A stretch of 8,995 bases of DNA from Paracoccaceae bacterium (GTDB lineage Bacteria > Pseudomonadota > Alphaproteobacteria > Rhodobacterales > Rhodobacteraceae). The stretch spans positions 28,704 through 37,698 of the forward strand of contig DQCI01000052.1 in NCBI GenBank assembly GCA_003545125.1, read 5' to 3'. The position numbers and the translations under genes are program-made. The notes under the pieces are model-generated. The model was not told the origin of the DNA. It searched no databases and saw nothing but the letters and a program-made list of their open reading frames with translations. Positions 1 through 6,783 of this stretch are shown here, one piece after another; positions within the stretch are counted from its first letter, which is position 1, and each line of letters opens with the position of its first letter.

Positions 1-492
1 CAGGATGTCGATCGGCGTGCCTATCCGGATCATCCCGTAGATCTCTTCGATCTCGTCGTCGCTGACCGAGACACACCCCGCCGTCCAGTCCGCCCGGCCC
101 TTGTCACGTGCCAGCACCGGCCCACCGTGAAGGTAGATGTCACCGCCCGGATTGCGGCCCGCGGCGCGCGCCGATTGGCGATCGGCGGTGTTCGGATAGT
201 TGATGTAGAGGGCGCGGTGGTAGTCGCTGCCGGGATTGCGCCAGTTGATGTAATAGCGCCCCTCCGGCGTTTTCCCGTCGCCTTTCTCGCGCTTGGGACC
301 CACCGGCGCAAAGCCGAGATCGACAGGCCAAGTCGCGACCGGCGTGGATCCGCTCATGAGCACCAGCGTGCGCTGCTGCTTGAACAGGTAGACATGGGTT
401 ACGGCCGGGCCGTCATAGGGTTTCGGCCCGGAGGCACAGGCTGCGAGACCGAGAAGCCCGGCCAGGGTGATAACCGCTAGAATGTGGCGCAT
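1..492 (-). CDS. YkuD-fold L,D-transpeptidase-family lipoprotein (YafK/DpaA-like), C-terminus off the window
   Basis: The frame is open from the ATG at 492 to base 1, giving 164 residues without a stop, so the C-terminus is missing. The N-terminus is a lipoprotein signal: hydrophobic residues 4-18 followed by a lipobox LAAC with the lipidation cysteine at residue 19. This predicts a protein exported to the periplasm and anchored in a membrane. A YkuD-type domain follows from about residue 32. Its catalytic signature is His122 (in LHGG) and Cys140 (in DWTAGC), 18 residues apart. Family enzymes use the cysteine to cross-link peptidoglycan or to attach or release proteins at diaminopimelate. The arginine that usually lies two residues after the cysteine in classical L,D-transpeptidases is absent (CVSVSDDEIEEIY). 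This resembles the YafK/DpaA branch, which in E. coli cuts the Lpp-peptidoglycan link. Family assignment is firm; the exact reaction is not. No strong Shine-Dalgarno sequence precedes the ATG, but the signal peptide begins exactly there. Confidence 0.88.
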   Translation of the reverse strand, partial: MRHILAVITLAGLLGLAACASGPKPYDGPAVTHVYLFKQQRTLVLMSGSTPVATWPVDLGFAPVGPKREKGDGKTPEGRYYINWRNPGSDYHRALYINYPNTADRQSARAAGRNPGGDIYLHGGPVLARDKGRADWTAGCVSVSDDEIEEIYGMIRIGTPIDIL

Positions 493-539
493 GAGAATCG
501 GTCGCTCGGTCTGCTCGGCCCTGCGTGATACGCGATGTT

Positions 540-559
540 CGGGCCCGCGCAAAGGCCCG
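540..559 (-). terminator. Short GC hairpin after the RNA methyltransferase, possible terminator
   Basis: A perfect 6-base-pair inverted repeat (540-545 with 554-559, loop of 8) begins 7 bases past the stop codon of the RNA methyltransferase gene, in the 74-base gap before the lipoprotein gene. It is placed where a terminator of the hslO run would be expected, but there is no following T-run on the minus strand. It could equally be chance pairing in GC-rich DNA. Confidence 0.3.
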
Positions 560-566
560 GGCGCCG

Positions 567-1793
567 CTACCGGCTGAACCCCGCCACCAGCTCGACATGG
601 GTGGACCAGCGAAACTGGTCGACCACGGTGAGCCGATCGAGCCGGAACCCGCCCGCGATGAGCAGGGCGGCATCGCGTGCGAACGTGACCGGGTTGCAGG
701 ACACGGCGGCGATCCGCGACACCTCGGCGCTCGCGAGCTCGGCGAACTGCGCCTCGGCCCCGGCGCGCGGCGGGTCGATCACCACCGCGTCGAAGGGTTT
801 GAGCTCGTCGGGCAGGAGCGGGCGGCGAAACAGATCGCGGGGCTCGGTGGTGACAAGTTTGAGCCCTTGCGCCCGCCGCCAGCCCTGGTCGAGGGCTGCC
901 AGCATCCCGGCCGCGTCCTCGACCGCGTGAACCTCCGCCGTTTCCGCCAGGGGCAGCGTGAAGGTTCCGCTGCCCGCAAACAGATCCACCACCTTTTTCG
1001 CCCCGGCCACCGATGCGCGCACACCGTCCAGCAACGCCGCTTCGCCCTCTTTCGTGGCTTGCAGAAAGGCCCCCGGCGGCGGGGTTACCCGGGCCCGGCC
1101 GAAGATCTGCGCGGGCGGTTCGACCAGCGCGATCGTCTCGCCCTCCCAGCTCAGGCGGGCAAGCCCATGTTGCCCGGCGAGGGTCGCAAGGGAGGTTTCG
1201 AGCCGGGGGTCGGGCGGCTTGCCGCCGGTCACGGCAACATCCGCACCGCCGTCCGAAAGCGCAACGTTGAGCCGGAGCATGGATTTGCGCGACGCGCCTT
1301 CGAGCACGAGCGCTTCCAGCGCGGGCATCGCGGCAAGAAGGTCCGGGTGCAACAGGTGGCACGCGGGGATGCTGGTGATGATGTCGGATTTCGGGGCGTG
1401 AAACCCGATCAGAACCCCGCCCTTGGTCCGGCGGGCGGAGAACACGGCGCGGCGCCGGGCGCGGGCGGGGGATGTCACAATTGCGTCCGGTTGCGCCTCG
1501 ATCCCGCGGGCCGCGAGGGCTGTGCGCACGACCTGTGTCTTCCATCCGGCGACGAAGGTGTCGCTCGCGTGCTGGAGCGCGCAGCCGCCGCAGGACTTGT
1601 AGTGCGGACAGGGCGGACGCACCCGATCAGGCGACGGCGTGACGATCCTGGGTTTTGCGATCCGGTCGCCAACCAGATCGCCCTCGACGACCTCGCCCGG
1701 GAGCACACGCGGAACGAAGACGGGCCCGGAAAAATCAGGGCTGTGTCCGATCCCGTCGCCCTGGTGCCCCAGCCGCTCAATCGTGACCTGCAT
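567..1793 (-). CDS. Class I SAM-dependent RNA 5-methyluridine methyltransferase (TrmA/RlmD family, Fe-S)
   Basis: The 408-residue protein is predicted to methylate C5 of a uridine in rRNA or tRNA using S-adenosylmethionine. A TRAM-like RNA-binding domain occupies about residues 1-52. Four cysteines follow (62, 68, 71 and 145), the pattern that holds a 4Fe-4S cluster in RlmD/RumA. The methyltransferase domain shows the FxQ motif (243-245), the SAM-binding loop DLFAGSGT (270-277), DPPR (340-343), the catalytic cysteine in SCNP (Cys366) and the general-base glutamate near the end (Glu401). Length is near that of E. coli RlmD. The start at 1793 is supported by a GAGAGG Shine-Dalgarno at 1799-1804, five bases upstream. 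It overlaps the end of cca by 17 bases, so it is probably the last gene of the hslO run. The target base (23S U1939-like, U747-like or another) cannot be read from the sequence, so no symbol is given. Confidence 0.93.
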   Translation of the reverse strand: MQVTIERLGHQGDGIGHSPDFSGPVFVPRVLPGEVVEGDLVGDRIAKPRIVTPSPDRVRPPCPHYKSCGGCALQHASDTFVAGWKTQVVRTALAARGIEAQPDAIVTSPARARRRAVFSARRTKGGVLIGFHAPKSDIITSIPACHLLHPDLLAAMPALEALVLEGASRKSMLRLNVALSDGGADVAVTGGKPPDPRLETSLATLAGQHGLARLSWEGETIALVEPPAQIFGRARVTPPPGAFLQATKEGEAALLDGVRASVAGAKKVVDLFAGSGTFTLPLAETAEVHAVEDAAGMLAALDQGWRRAQGLKLVTTEPRDLFRRPLLPDELKPFDAVVIDPPRAGAEAQFAELASAEVSRIAAVSCNPVTFARDAALLIAGGFRLDRLTVVDQFRWSTHVELVAGFSR

Positions 1794-2952
1794 CGGTGCC
1801 TCTCAGAAGATCGTCTCGGGTCAGGGTGAACGCGGACGCGATCCAGCGGGCCTCGAGCGCGGCAAGCCGGGCGCCCAGCGCGGGGCCCTGAAACCTTGGC
1901 ATCAGGTCGCGCGGGGCCACCGGGAAGGTGGCAGCGGCGCCGGTTTTCAAGGCGTCGGTCATGTCCGCAGGCACCGGCGCTTCGAGCAGGGCGGCGTTCA
2001 GAAGAACGACGTCGCGTCCCTCCTCGGCGCCCAGCCGGTAACCGAGCTCGGCCGGCCCCGCGGTGCTGGCGATAGACGCGCGCAACCGGTCGAGGTGGCG
2101 CGCTTCGGCCTTCGACAGCCGGAGCCGGTCCATGTGGTCGTCGCCCCCCAGGCAGGCGAGCCGGCGCATCGGATCGGGCGCAACGCCCAAGGATTGCTCG
2201 TGATGCACGAGAACCGGCAGCGCCCGCGCATCCGCCCCGGGCAGAACCCGGGCGAGCACGCCGCTGGCGACCATCGCCGCGACGCTCGGTCCCGGGTCGG
2301 GCGCGGCCAGCAGCTTCTTTGTCTCGGCGCCGACACGTTCGCGCGAAAGCGTCTCTAACCCGGCGGAAAGTTCGGCAATCGCCGCCAGCGCCTCGGCGTC
2401 AAGCCCTTGCTCGGGGTCGCCGTACCACGCGTGAAAGCGAAAGAACCTCAGGATACGGAGATAGTCTTCTCGTATCCGGTCGTGCGCATCGTCAATGAAC
2501 CGGACCCGCCGCGCCTCGAGATCTGGCAACCCGCCAAGCGGGTCGGTTATAACGCCCGCACGATCCGCATAGAGCGCGTTCATGGTGAAATCGCGCCGAT
2601 GCGCGTCTTCCTCGATGGTTCCGGCATAGGCGACCACGGCGCGGCGCCCGTCGGTCTCGACGTCACGCCGGAATGTGGTCACTTCGAACGGCGCGCCCTT
2701 GACCACGACCGTGACGGTGCCGTGGTCGAACCCGGTCGGCACGGGATGAAATCCGGCCGCCTTGGCCAGCGCGGTCACCCGCTCCGGGGTCGCGTCGGTG
2801 GTGATGTCGATGTCGGTGATCGGCGCGCCGATGAGGGAGTTGCGCACGCAGCCGCCGACGAACCAGGCTTGGTGGCCGCCGCCTTCCAGCATCGCGCCAA
2901 CCGCCTGGGGCGCAGCACCGGTGAGCCAGGCTTCGGTGATCCTGTGGGTCAT
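1777..2952 (-). CDS. cca: CCA tRNA nucleotidyltransferase (class II, poly(A) polymerase superfamily)
   Basis: The 391-residue enzyme is expected to add or repair the CCA end of tRNA from CTP and ATP in the cytoplasm. The head domain has the nucleotidyltransferase signature: GGCVRNSL at 33-40, then the metal-binding aspartates in DIDI (Asp47, Asp49). The class II motif RRDFTMN lies at 119-125 and the neck motif EDYLRILR at 162-169. The remaining 200 or so residues are helical and carry no HD phosphohydrolase domain, as is usual outside gammaproteobacteria. The ATG overlaps the TGA of the preceding NUDIX gene in an ATGA (2949-2952), a typical translational-coupling junction, and a GGAGG lies at 2963-2967, ten bases upstream. 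The same superfamily includes poly(A) polymerase, and CCA-adding and poly(A) activities are hard to separate by eye. CCA addition is preferred because of the length and the remembered neighbourhood in alphaproteobacteria. Confidence 0.93.
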   Translation of the reverse strand: MTHRITEAWLTGAAPQAVGAMLEGGGHQAWFVGGCVRNSLIGAPITDIDITTDATPERVTALAKAAGFHPVPTGFDHGTVTVVVKGAPFEVTTFRRDVETDGRRAVVAYAGTIEEDAHRRDFTMNALYADRAGVITDPLGGLPDLEARRVRFIDDAHDRIREDYLRILRFFRFHAWYGDPEQGLDAEALAAIAELSAGLETLSRERVGAETKKLLAAPDPGPSVAAMVASGVLARVLPGADARALPVLVHHEQSLGVAPDPMRRLACLGGDDHMDRLRLSKAEARHLDRLRASIASTAGPAELGYRLGAEEGRDVVLLNAALLEAPVPADMTDALKTGAAATFPVAPRDLMPRFQGPALGARLAALEARWIASAFTLTRDDLLRGTDAGHD

Positions 2953-3545
2953 TCGCCCAAGACCTCCGCGAGCGACCGCAGGATCCGGGCCGTGGCGCCC
3001 CAGACGTAGTAGGGCCCGTAGGGCACGGTGTAGAACTGCCGGCGCACGCCACGGAAGAACCGCGATTCGACGATGTAGTTGGCCGGATCGGTGACATGGG
3101 CGAAGGGGATTGTGAACACCTCGTCGACCTCGCCCGCCTCCGGCACCGGGGTGAACGGGCGGGTGATCCGCGCGAGCACCGGCGTGACACTGAAGCTCGT
3201 GACCGTTTCATGCGGCGCCAGCTGGCCCAGAACCTCGACATGGGTGGGGAGCAGGCCAATCTCTTCATGGGCTTCGCGCAGGGCGGCGGCGGGCGCATCG
3301 GCATCGCCCGGGTCGACCTTGCCGCCGGGAAAGGCGATCTGGCCCGGGTGGTGTTTCAGGTGCGACGATCTTTTGGTGAGGTAGAGACGAATCCCCTGCG
3401 GCGTACCCTCGAGCGCCACCAGCACCGCCGCGCCCCGAAGCACCCGGCCTTTCGGGTGCAGATCGGGGTTGAGATCGAAATCCGACGACGGCGCGCCGGA
3501 GCCGGTCGCGCGCCGCAGCCTGTCGAAAACCTCAGGCACCGCCAC
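2949..3545 (-). CDS. NUDIX hydrolase, CoA pyrophosphatase type (NudL/PCD1-like)
   Basis: The 198-residue protein belongs to the NUDIX branch that cleaves CoA and its oxidised or acylated derivatives into 3',5'-ADP and phosphopantetheine products. The branch-specific motif is visible: LTKRS (56-60), then HPGQIAFPGG (66-75). It is followed by the NUDIX helix with REAHEEIGL at 90-98, including the metal-binding glutamates Glu94 and Glu95. The canonical glutamate after the first glycine of the box is an aspartate (Asp81), and one extra residue precedes REA, as I recall for this branch. Translation begins at a GTG at 3545, six bases after a strong GAGGAGG at 3552-3558. A second in-frame GTG at 3539 is too far from that site. 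The gene overlaps the end of hslO by 14 bases and the start of cca by 4, so it sits inside one transcript. Turnover of disulfide forms of CoA would suit its place beside a redox chaperone, but that is inference. Confidence 0.92.
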   Translation of the reverse strand: MAVPEVFDRLRRATGSGAPSSDFDLNPDLHPKGRVLRGAAVLVALEGTPQGIRLYLTKRSSHLKHHPGQIAFPGGKVDPGDADAPAAALREAHEEIGLLPTHVEVLGQLAPHETVTSFSVTPVLARITRPFTPVPEAGEVDEVFTIPFAHVTDPANYIVESRFFRGVRRQFYTVPYGPYYVWGATARILRSLAEVLGE

Positions 3546-4521
3546 CCGGAACCTCCTCGGCCTCGAAGCCGAGCGTTGCGGGATCGAACTCGTAATGCGC
3601 GCCGCAGAACTGGCAATCCGCTGTGACGATCCCGTCTTCGGTTGTCATGTGCCCGAGGTCTTTCCGCGAGTAGATCGACAGGCTCTGGCGCACCCGATCG
3701 GGCGAGCATGTGCAACCGAACTGCACCGGGTGGGGATCGAACACCCGGGGCTGGTCCTCGTGGAACAGCCGCACAAGCATCTGCGTGGGCTGGATCTCGG
3801 GGCCCGTCAACTCGTCGGCCTGGACCGATTCGAGCAGGATATTGGCCCGCGACCAGGCCTCGAACTCGTCCTCGTCGGCCAAGAGATCGGCCGGTGACAG
3901 AAGCCCGGCATCGCCGGAGCCGCCGTCTTCGGTCATCCGGGGCGGAACGCCGGGCATTTTCTGCAGCATCACCCCGCCCGCACGCCAGCTGCCATCGATC
4001 TTGTCGAAGCTGAGCGCGAACCGGGTCGGCAGCTGTTCGGACTGGGCGAAATAGGTCTGGGCACAATCGGCAAGCGATGTGCCGACGATCGGCGTCAGGC
4101 CGGAATAGGGCGTGGTACCCTTGCCCTGGTCGATCAGGACCGCGAAATAGCCATGTCCGATCTGCGGGAACGGGTCGGCGTCCGCATCGAGCCTGTCGGC
4201 ATCGAAGCTCGCGTAGGCGCGGATCAAGCCCGGCGCACCTTCTGCTGCCGGGGCGTAGTAGTCGGTCGCCACCAGCCGCGCGGGGCCATCGCCGCGGACC
4301 TGCAGAGACAGTTTCCAGCGCAGCTTGATCGTTGGCCCGATCAACGCGGTGAGCAGGGCCGCTTCCGCTACCAGCCGCTCGACCGCGGGCGGATAATCGT
4401 GCTGCGACAGGATCTCGTCCAGCGCGCCATCGAGCCGCGCGACCCGGCCACGGATGTCGCTGCGGTCGAGCTGAAAGGGAAGGACGGTATCGTCCCAAGC
4501 GATTTTCGAACCGAGGCTCAT
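3532..4521 (-). CDS. hslO: Hsp33 redox-regulated molecular chaperone
   Basis: The 329-residue protein matches Hsp33, a cytoplasmic holdase that is switched on when oxidation releases zinc from a C-terminal redox switch. The four zinc cysteines are all present: CxC at 270/272 and CxxC at 303/306. The N-terminal chaperone domain runs to roughly residue 190. It is followed by an acidic linker (about 196-222) leading into the redox domain. The start at 4521 was chosen because the protein begins there in typical family fashion (MSLGSKIAWDD). The frame stays open 68 codons further, but that extension overlaps the divergent NUDIX gene and has no family resemblance. The Shine-Dalgarno is weak (GGGA about nine bases upstream). 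It is the first gene of the overlapping run with the NUDIX, cca and methyltransferase genes. I see no convincing RpoH-type heat-shock promoter upstream, only a weak housekeeping-like one. Confidence 0.95.
   Translation of the reverse strand: MSLGSKIAWDDTVLPFQLDRSDIRGRVARLDGALDEILSQHDYPPAVERLVAEAALLTALIGPTIKLRWKLSLQVRGDGPARLVATDYYAPAAEGAPGLIRAYASFDADRLDADADPFPQIGHGYFAVLIDQGKGTTPYSGLTPIVGTSLADCAQTYFAQSEQLPTRFALSFDKIDGSWRAGGVMLQKMPGVPPRMTEDGGSGDAGLLSPADLLADEDEFEAWSRANILLESVQADELTGPEIQPTQMLVRLFHEDQPRVFDPHPVQFGCTCSPDRVRQSLSIYSRKDLGHMTTEDGIVTADCQFCGAHYEFDPATLGFEAEEVPGGGA
3552..3558 (-). promoter_or_regulatory. Shine-Dalgarno of the CoA-type NUDIX gene, embedded in hslO
   Basis: The sequence GAGGAGG on the minus strand lies six bases before the GTG at 3545 and encodes the Glu-Glu pair near the C-terminus of Hsp33. 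It decides the GTG start and shows that the two genes are translated from one message. Confidence 0.7.
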
Positions 4522-4549
4522 GCGGCGTTTCCCGTTGATTTCGGCCCCC

Positions 4550-4577
4550 GAATACTCTCTCTGGGAGGATGGGGCAA
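4550..4577 (-). promoter_or_regulatory. Weak candidate promoter for the hslO run
   Basis: In the 72-base divergent spacer, the minus strand carries TTGCCC (4572-4577) and GTATTC (4550-4555), separated by 16 bases. They stand in for -35 and -10 boxes about 30 bases before the hslO ATG. Both boxes are poor matches to consensus, so this is only a suggestion. The spacer also holds a small inverted repeat (4540-4544 with 4548-4552) of unknown meaning. Confidence 0.25.
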
Positions 4578-4593
4578 CCGAAGGGGAGATCAC

Positions 4594-5031
4594 ATGATCC
4601 GGCGCTATGGTGAGGCCATCCAGCCGGGCACCGCTTACGTTCTGCGCACGGGCGCCTATGCAATCCTGCCGCGGGACGGCGGGGTATTGCTGACCCACCA
4701 GGACGCACCGGTGCCCGAGTTTCAACTGCCCGGCGGCGGCATCGATCCGGGCGAAAGCCCGCTGCGCGCGCTACACCGGGAAGTGCTGGAGGAAACCGGC
4801 TGGCATATCGCGGCGCCGCGCCGGCTGGGCGCGTTTCGCCATTTCACCTGGATGCCGGACTACGAGATCTGGGCCGAGAAGCTCTGCCATGTCTACCTCG
4901 CGCACCCGGTAAGGCCTGCTGGTCCGCCGAGCGAACCGGGGCACATCGCCGTCTGGGCCCGCGGGACCACGGCGGTTCACCTGGTCGCCAGCGATGGCTA
5001 CCGGGCGTTTCTACGGGACTATTTCGCCTGA
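4594..5031 (+). CDS. NUDIX hydrolase of unassigned substrate
   Basis: The 145-residue protein is a single-domain NUDIX hydrolase. The box is a perfect fit to GX5EX7REUXEEXGU: Gly48, Glu54, Arg62, Glu63, Glu66, Glu67, Gly69, ending in Trp70 at the hydrophobic position. These residues bind the metal and cleave a nucleoside diphosphate linked to another group; the substrate cannot be told from the box. The protein differs from the CoA-type NUDIX upstream of cca and is not a copy of it. The ATG at 4594 follows AAGGGGAG (4581-4588) at five bases, a good ribosome-binding site. The open frame extends far upstream, but that part is the antisense of hslO. The gene diverges from hslO across 72 bases, and its 3' end overlaps the convergent receiver-phosphatase gene by 13 bases. 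MutT-like sanitation or a sugar-nucleotide or dinucleotide substrate are both possible. Confidence 0.9.
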   Translation: MIRRYGEAIQPGTAYVLRTGAYAILPRDGGVLLTHQDAPVPEFQLPGGGIDPGESPLRALHREVLEETGWHIAAPRRLGAFRHFTWMPDYEIWAEKLCHVYLAHPVRPAGPPSEPGHIAVWARGTTAVHLVASDGYRAFLRDYFA

Positions 5032-6344
5032 TCCTGCGGTCCGCGGTACCCGATCATCGCGGCCGAAAGATCATCGGCGAATTCGCCGCTTCCGCGGAAC
5101 CCGTCAAGATCCCAGACCAGCGCTTCGAAGAACGCGCTGCCCGAAAGGCCCGAATTGGCGTGCACGAGCCGCGCGAACCCCTCCTCTTCGAGCATCTCAC
5201 CCTCGGCATTGGCGCATTCGGTGAAACCGTCGGAATAAAACACGAGCCGGTCGCCGGGCGCGAGCTGCAACTGCCACTGGGTGTAGTCGGCATCCTCGAT
5301 CAGCCCGATCGGCATGCCATTTTCACCGTGATAGCTGGGCATGTCCCCGCCGCGCATCAGAACCGGGTTGGGGTGGCCACATTGGGCGATGTCGACCACG
5401 CCGGTTGCGAGGTCGAGATACCCGAGCACGATGGTGAAATAGAGCTCCGATTTCATTTCTTCGAGCATCAGGATATTGAGTAGCGCCGCCACCTCCTGCG
5501 GCGGCCGCGGGACATAGCTTCCGTCGGTATCCTGCACCAGCGCGATATTGTGCTCGGGCGCCCCGTCGGACAGGAAACCCGCGAGGCGGGCGGTGAGCAA
5601 AGCAGACGCGATCCCGTGCCCGGAGACGTCGATGGAATAGACGGCGAGCTTGCCCGCGCCGGCCGTGAAGAACCCGACCAGATCGCCGCCCACATGCCCC
5701 GAAGGCTTCAGGAGCAGCGAGACGTCGGCACTGCCGAAATCGCGGAACCGCTCGCGCACCAGCGATTGCTGCATTTTGCGCGCCTCGACGAGATCGCGGT
5801 CGAGCGCATCGTAGAGCGCGCTCATTTCATTGAACGTCGCCGTGATGAGCCGGTTTTTCTCCCTGAGTTCGCGCGTCATCTTCAGGATACGGTCGCCGGC
5901 ATGGATCCGGGCGCGCAGCTCGTCCGGGCTGACCGGTTTGGTCAGGAAATCGTCGGCCCCCACATCGAGCCCGTGGGCCACGGCGCCCTTTTCGCTCTTC
6001 GAGGTCAGCAGGATGAAATAGACGTAACCCTCCTGCGCCAATGCCCGGACCTGGCGGCAAAGCTCGAGCCCGTCCATCCCCGGCATCATCCAGTCCGACA
6101 ACACCAGATCGACGGGCGCGGCGCGCATGATTTCCAACGCCTCTTCGCCGGACCCCGCCTCGACCACATCGAACCCCTGCCGGGCGAGCGAGACGGCGAC
6201 CACCCTGCGCTGCGCGCGCGAATCGTCGACCACCAGCACCCGGCGCACGGCGTCGGGACGCCGGTCGGCACTGTGGTCGGTCGATTGCGTCACGAACCCG
6301 GACACCTGCACCCTTTCCTGCAGCGAGGCGGATTGCCCCGGCAC
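5019..6344 (-). CDS. Response regulator with PP2C (SpoIIE/RsbU-type) serine phosphatase output
   Basis: The 441-residue protein joins a receiver domain (about 35-150) to a PP2C phosphatase domain (about 205-436) through a helical, probably coiled-coil linker (about 152-200). Receiver landmarks are Asp40-Asp41, the phospho-acceptor Asp84, Thr114 and Lys136. The PP2C metal aspartates are in GGD (Asp221), IDVSGHG (Asp239), SDG (Asp372) and ADD (Asp424/425). Proteins of this design dephosphorylate an anti-anti-sigma (STAS) protein when the receiver is phosphorylated, freeing a sigma factor. The architecture recalls RbaY of Rhodobacter capsulatus, but orthology is inference. The GTG at 6344 follows AAGGTGG by nine bases. 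A GTG at 6305, after GGAAAGG with six bases spacing, would give 428 residues and an equally intact receiver, so the start is uncertain. The HPt gene diverges upstream, and the 3' end overlaps the convergent NUDIX gene. Confidence 0.92.
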   Translation of the reverse strand: MPGQSASLQERVQVSGFVTQSTDHSADRRPDAVRRVLVVDDSRAQRRVVAVSLARQGFDVVEAGSGEEALEIMRAAPVDLVLSDWMMPGMDGLELCRQVRALAQEGYVYFILLTSKSEKGAVAHGLDVGADDFLTKPVSPDELRARIHAGDRILKMTRELREKNRLITATFNEMSALYDALDRDLVEARKMQQSLVRERFRDFGSADVSLLLKPSGHVGGDLVGFFTAGAGKLAVYSIDVSGHGIASALLTARLAGFLSDGAPEHNIALVQDTDGSYVPRPPQEVAALLNILMLEEMKSELYFTIVLGYLDLATGVVDIAQCGHPNPVLMRGGDMPSYHGENGMPIGLIEDADYTQWQLQLAPGDRLVFYSDGFTECANAEGEMLEEEGFARLVHANSGLSGSAFFEALVWDLDGFRGSGEFADDLSAAMIGYRGPQDQAK

Positions 6345-6471
6345 CGCAATAGGCCACCTTCGTCTAACACCCGGTTAAACCTAAAATTTTTCCGGTCTGG
6401 GGTGCGTCCCGTGGGCCGGTCAACCGGATGTAAACTCAGGTGTGCGATGCTCGCTGGGAATGGAGGCGCAG
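6345..6471. promoter_or_regulatory. Divergent regulatory spacer between the REC-PP2C and HPt genes
   Basis: This 127-base gap must hold both promoters. It contains a distinctly AT-rich island (about 6374-6391) including the palindromes GGTTAAACC (6373-6381) and AAAATTTT (6383-6390). CCGGT occurs at 6371, 6392 and 6416, and the last copy forms a perfect CCGGT-CA-ACCGG palindrome (6416-6427). No -35/-10 pair stands out on either strand. A TTAACC on the minus strand resembles a CtrA half-site, but the second half-site is missing. Confidence 0.45.
6462..6466 (+). promoter_or_regulatory. Shine-Dalgarno deciding the HPt start
   Basis: GGAGG lies five bases before the ATG at 6472. It selects that ATG over the in-frame ATG at 6460 and the GTG at 6442, both of which lie upstream of or overlap the site. 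Confidence 0.75.
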
Positions 6472-6783
6472 ATGATCGACTGGACCCGTGTACGCGAATT
6501 GAAAGACGAGATTGGCGAGGAAGACTTTGCCGAAGTCGCCGAGATGTTCATCGGCGAGGTCGAGGAGGTCATCGACCGTCTCAAGGTGGCGCCAGAACCC
6601 TCGCGCGTTGAGGAAGACCTGCATTTCATCAAGTCTTCCGCACTCAATCTCGGGTTCGCCGATCTCGCCGCGCTCTGCCAGACAGGAGAACGGCAGGCGG
6701 CGGCAGGCGATACGGGCAGTGTCGATCTCGTCGGCGTGTTTGCGAGCTACACAGCCTCGAAAACGACCTTTCTCGACGGTTAG
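6472..6783 (+). CDS. Stand-alone HPt (histidine phosphotransfer) domain protein
   Basis: The 103-residue protein is a single HPt domain. The phosphorylatable histidine is His51 in HFIKSSALNLGF, with Lys54 and Gly61 at the conserved positions of the HxxK...G motif. The first half is strongly acidic and helical, and the whole length fits a four-helix bundle. HPt proteins shuttle phosphate between receiver domains in multistep phosphorelays in the cytoplasm and have no other catalytic activity. The ATG at 6472 is preceded by a well-spaced GGAGG, and residues upstream of it look non-native. It diverges from the receiver-PP2C gene, whose receiver is the obvious candidate partner; no kinase is encoded nearby. 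Its TAG stop directly abuts the left arm of the inverted repeat at 6784. Pairing with the neighbouring phosphatase is inference from position. Confidence 0.88.
   Translation: MIDWTRVRELKDEIGEEDFAEVAEMFIGEVEEVIDRLKVAPEPSRVEEDLHFIKSSALNLGFADLAALCQTGERQAAAGDTGSVDLVGVFASYTASKTTFLDG

Noticed and set aside
525..1829. Long plus-strand open frame of 434 codons opposite the RNA methyltransferase
   Set aside because: It is the antisense of a fully supported gene, rich in Arg, Gly and Ala with no recognisable domain; such frames are usual in GC-rich DNA with strong third-position bias.
4153..4593. 147-codon N-terminal extension of the plus-strand NUDIX gene
   Set aside because: It is antisense to hslO; the NUDIX domain starts normally at the ATG at 4594, which has a good ribosome-binding site.
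4522..4725. 68-codon N-terminal extension of hslO
   Set aside because: It would overlap the divergent NUDIX gene and shows no Hsp33 similarity; Hsp33 begins at 4521.
2949..5031. The two NUDIX genes as a duplication
   Set aside because: They belong to different branches: one has the CoA-type upstream motif and an altered box, the other a canonical box in a shorter protein; they share no similarity beyond the NUDIX motif.
6365..6395. CtrA or EcfG-type regulatory site upstream of the REC-PP2C gene
   Set aside because: Only one TTAA half-site is present without a partner at the right spacing, and the GGAAA / TGTT spacing on the minus strand is too long for an EcfG promoter.
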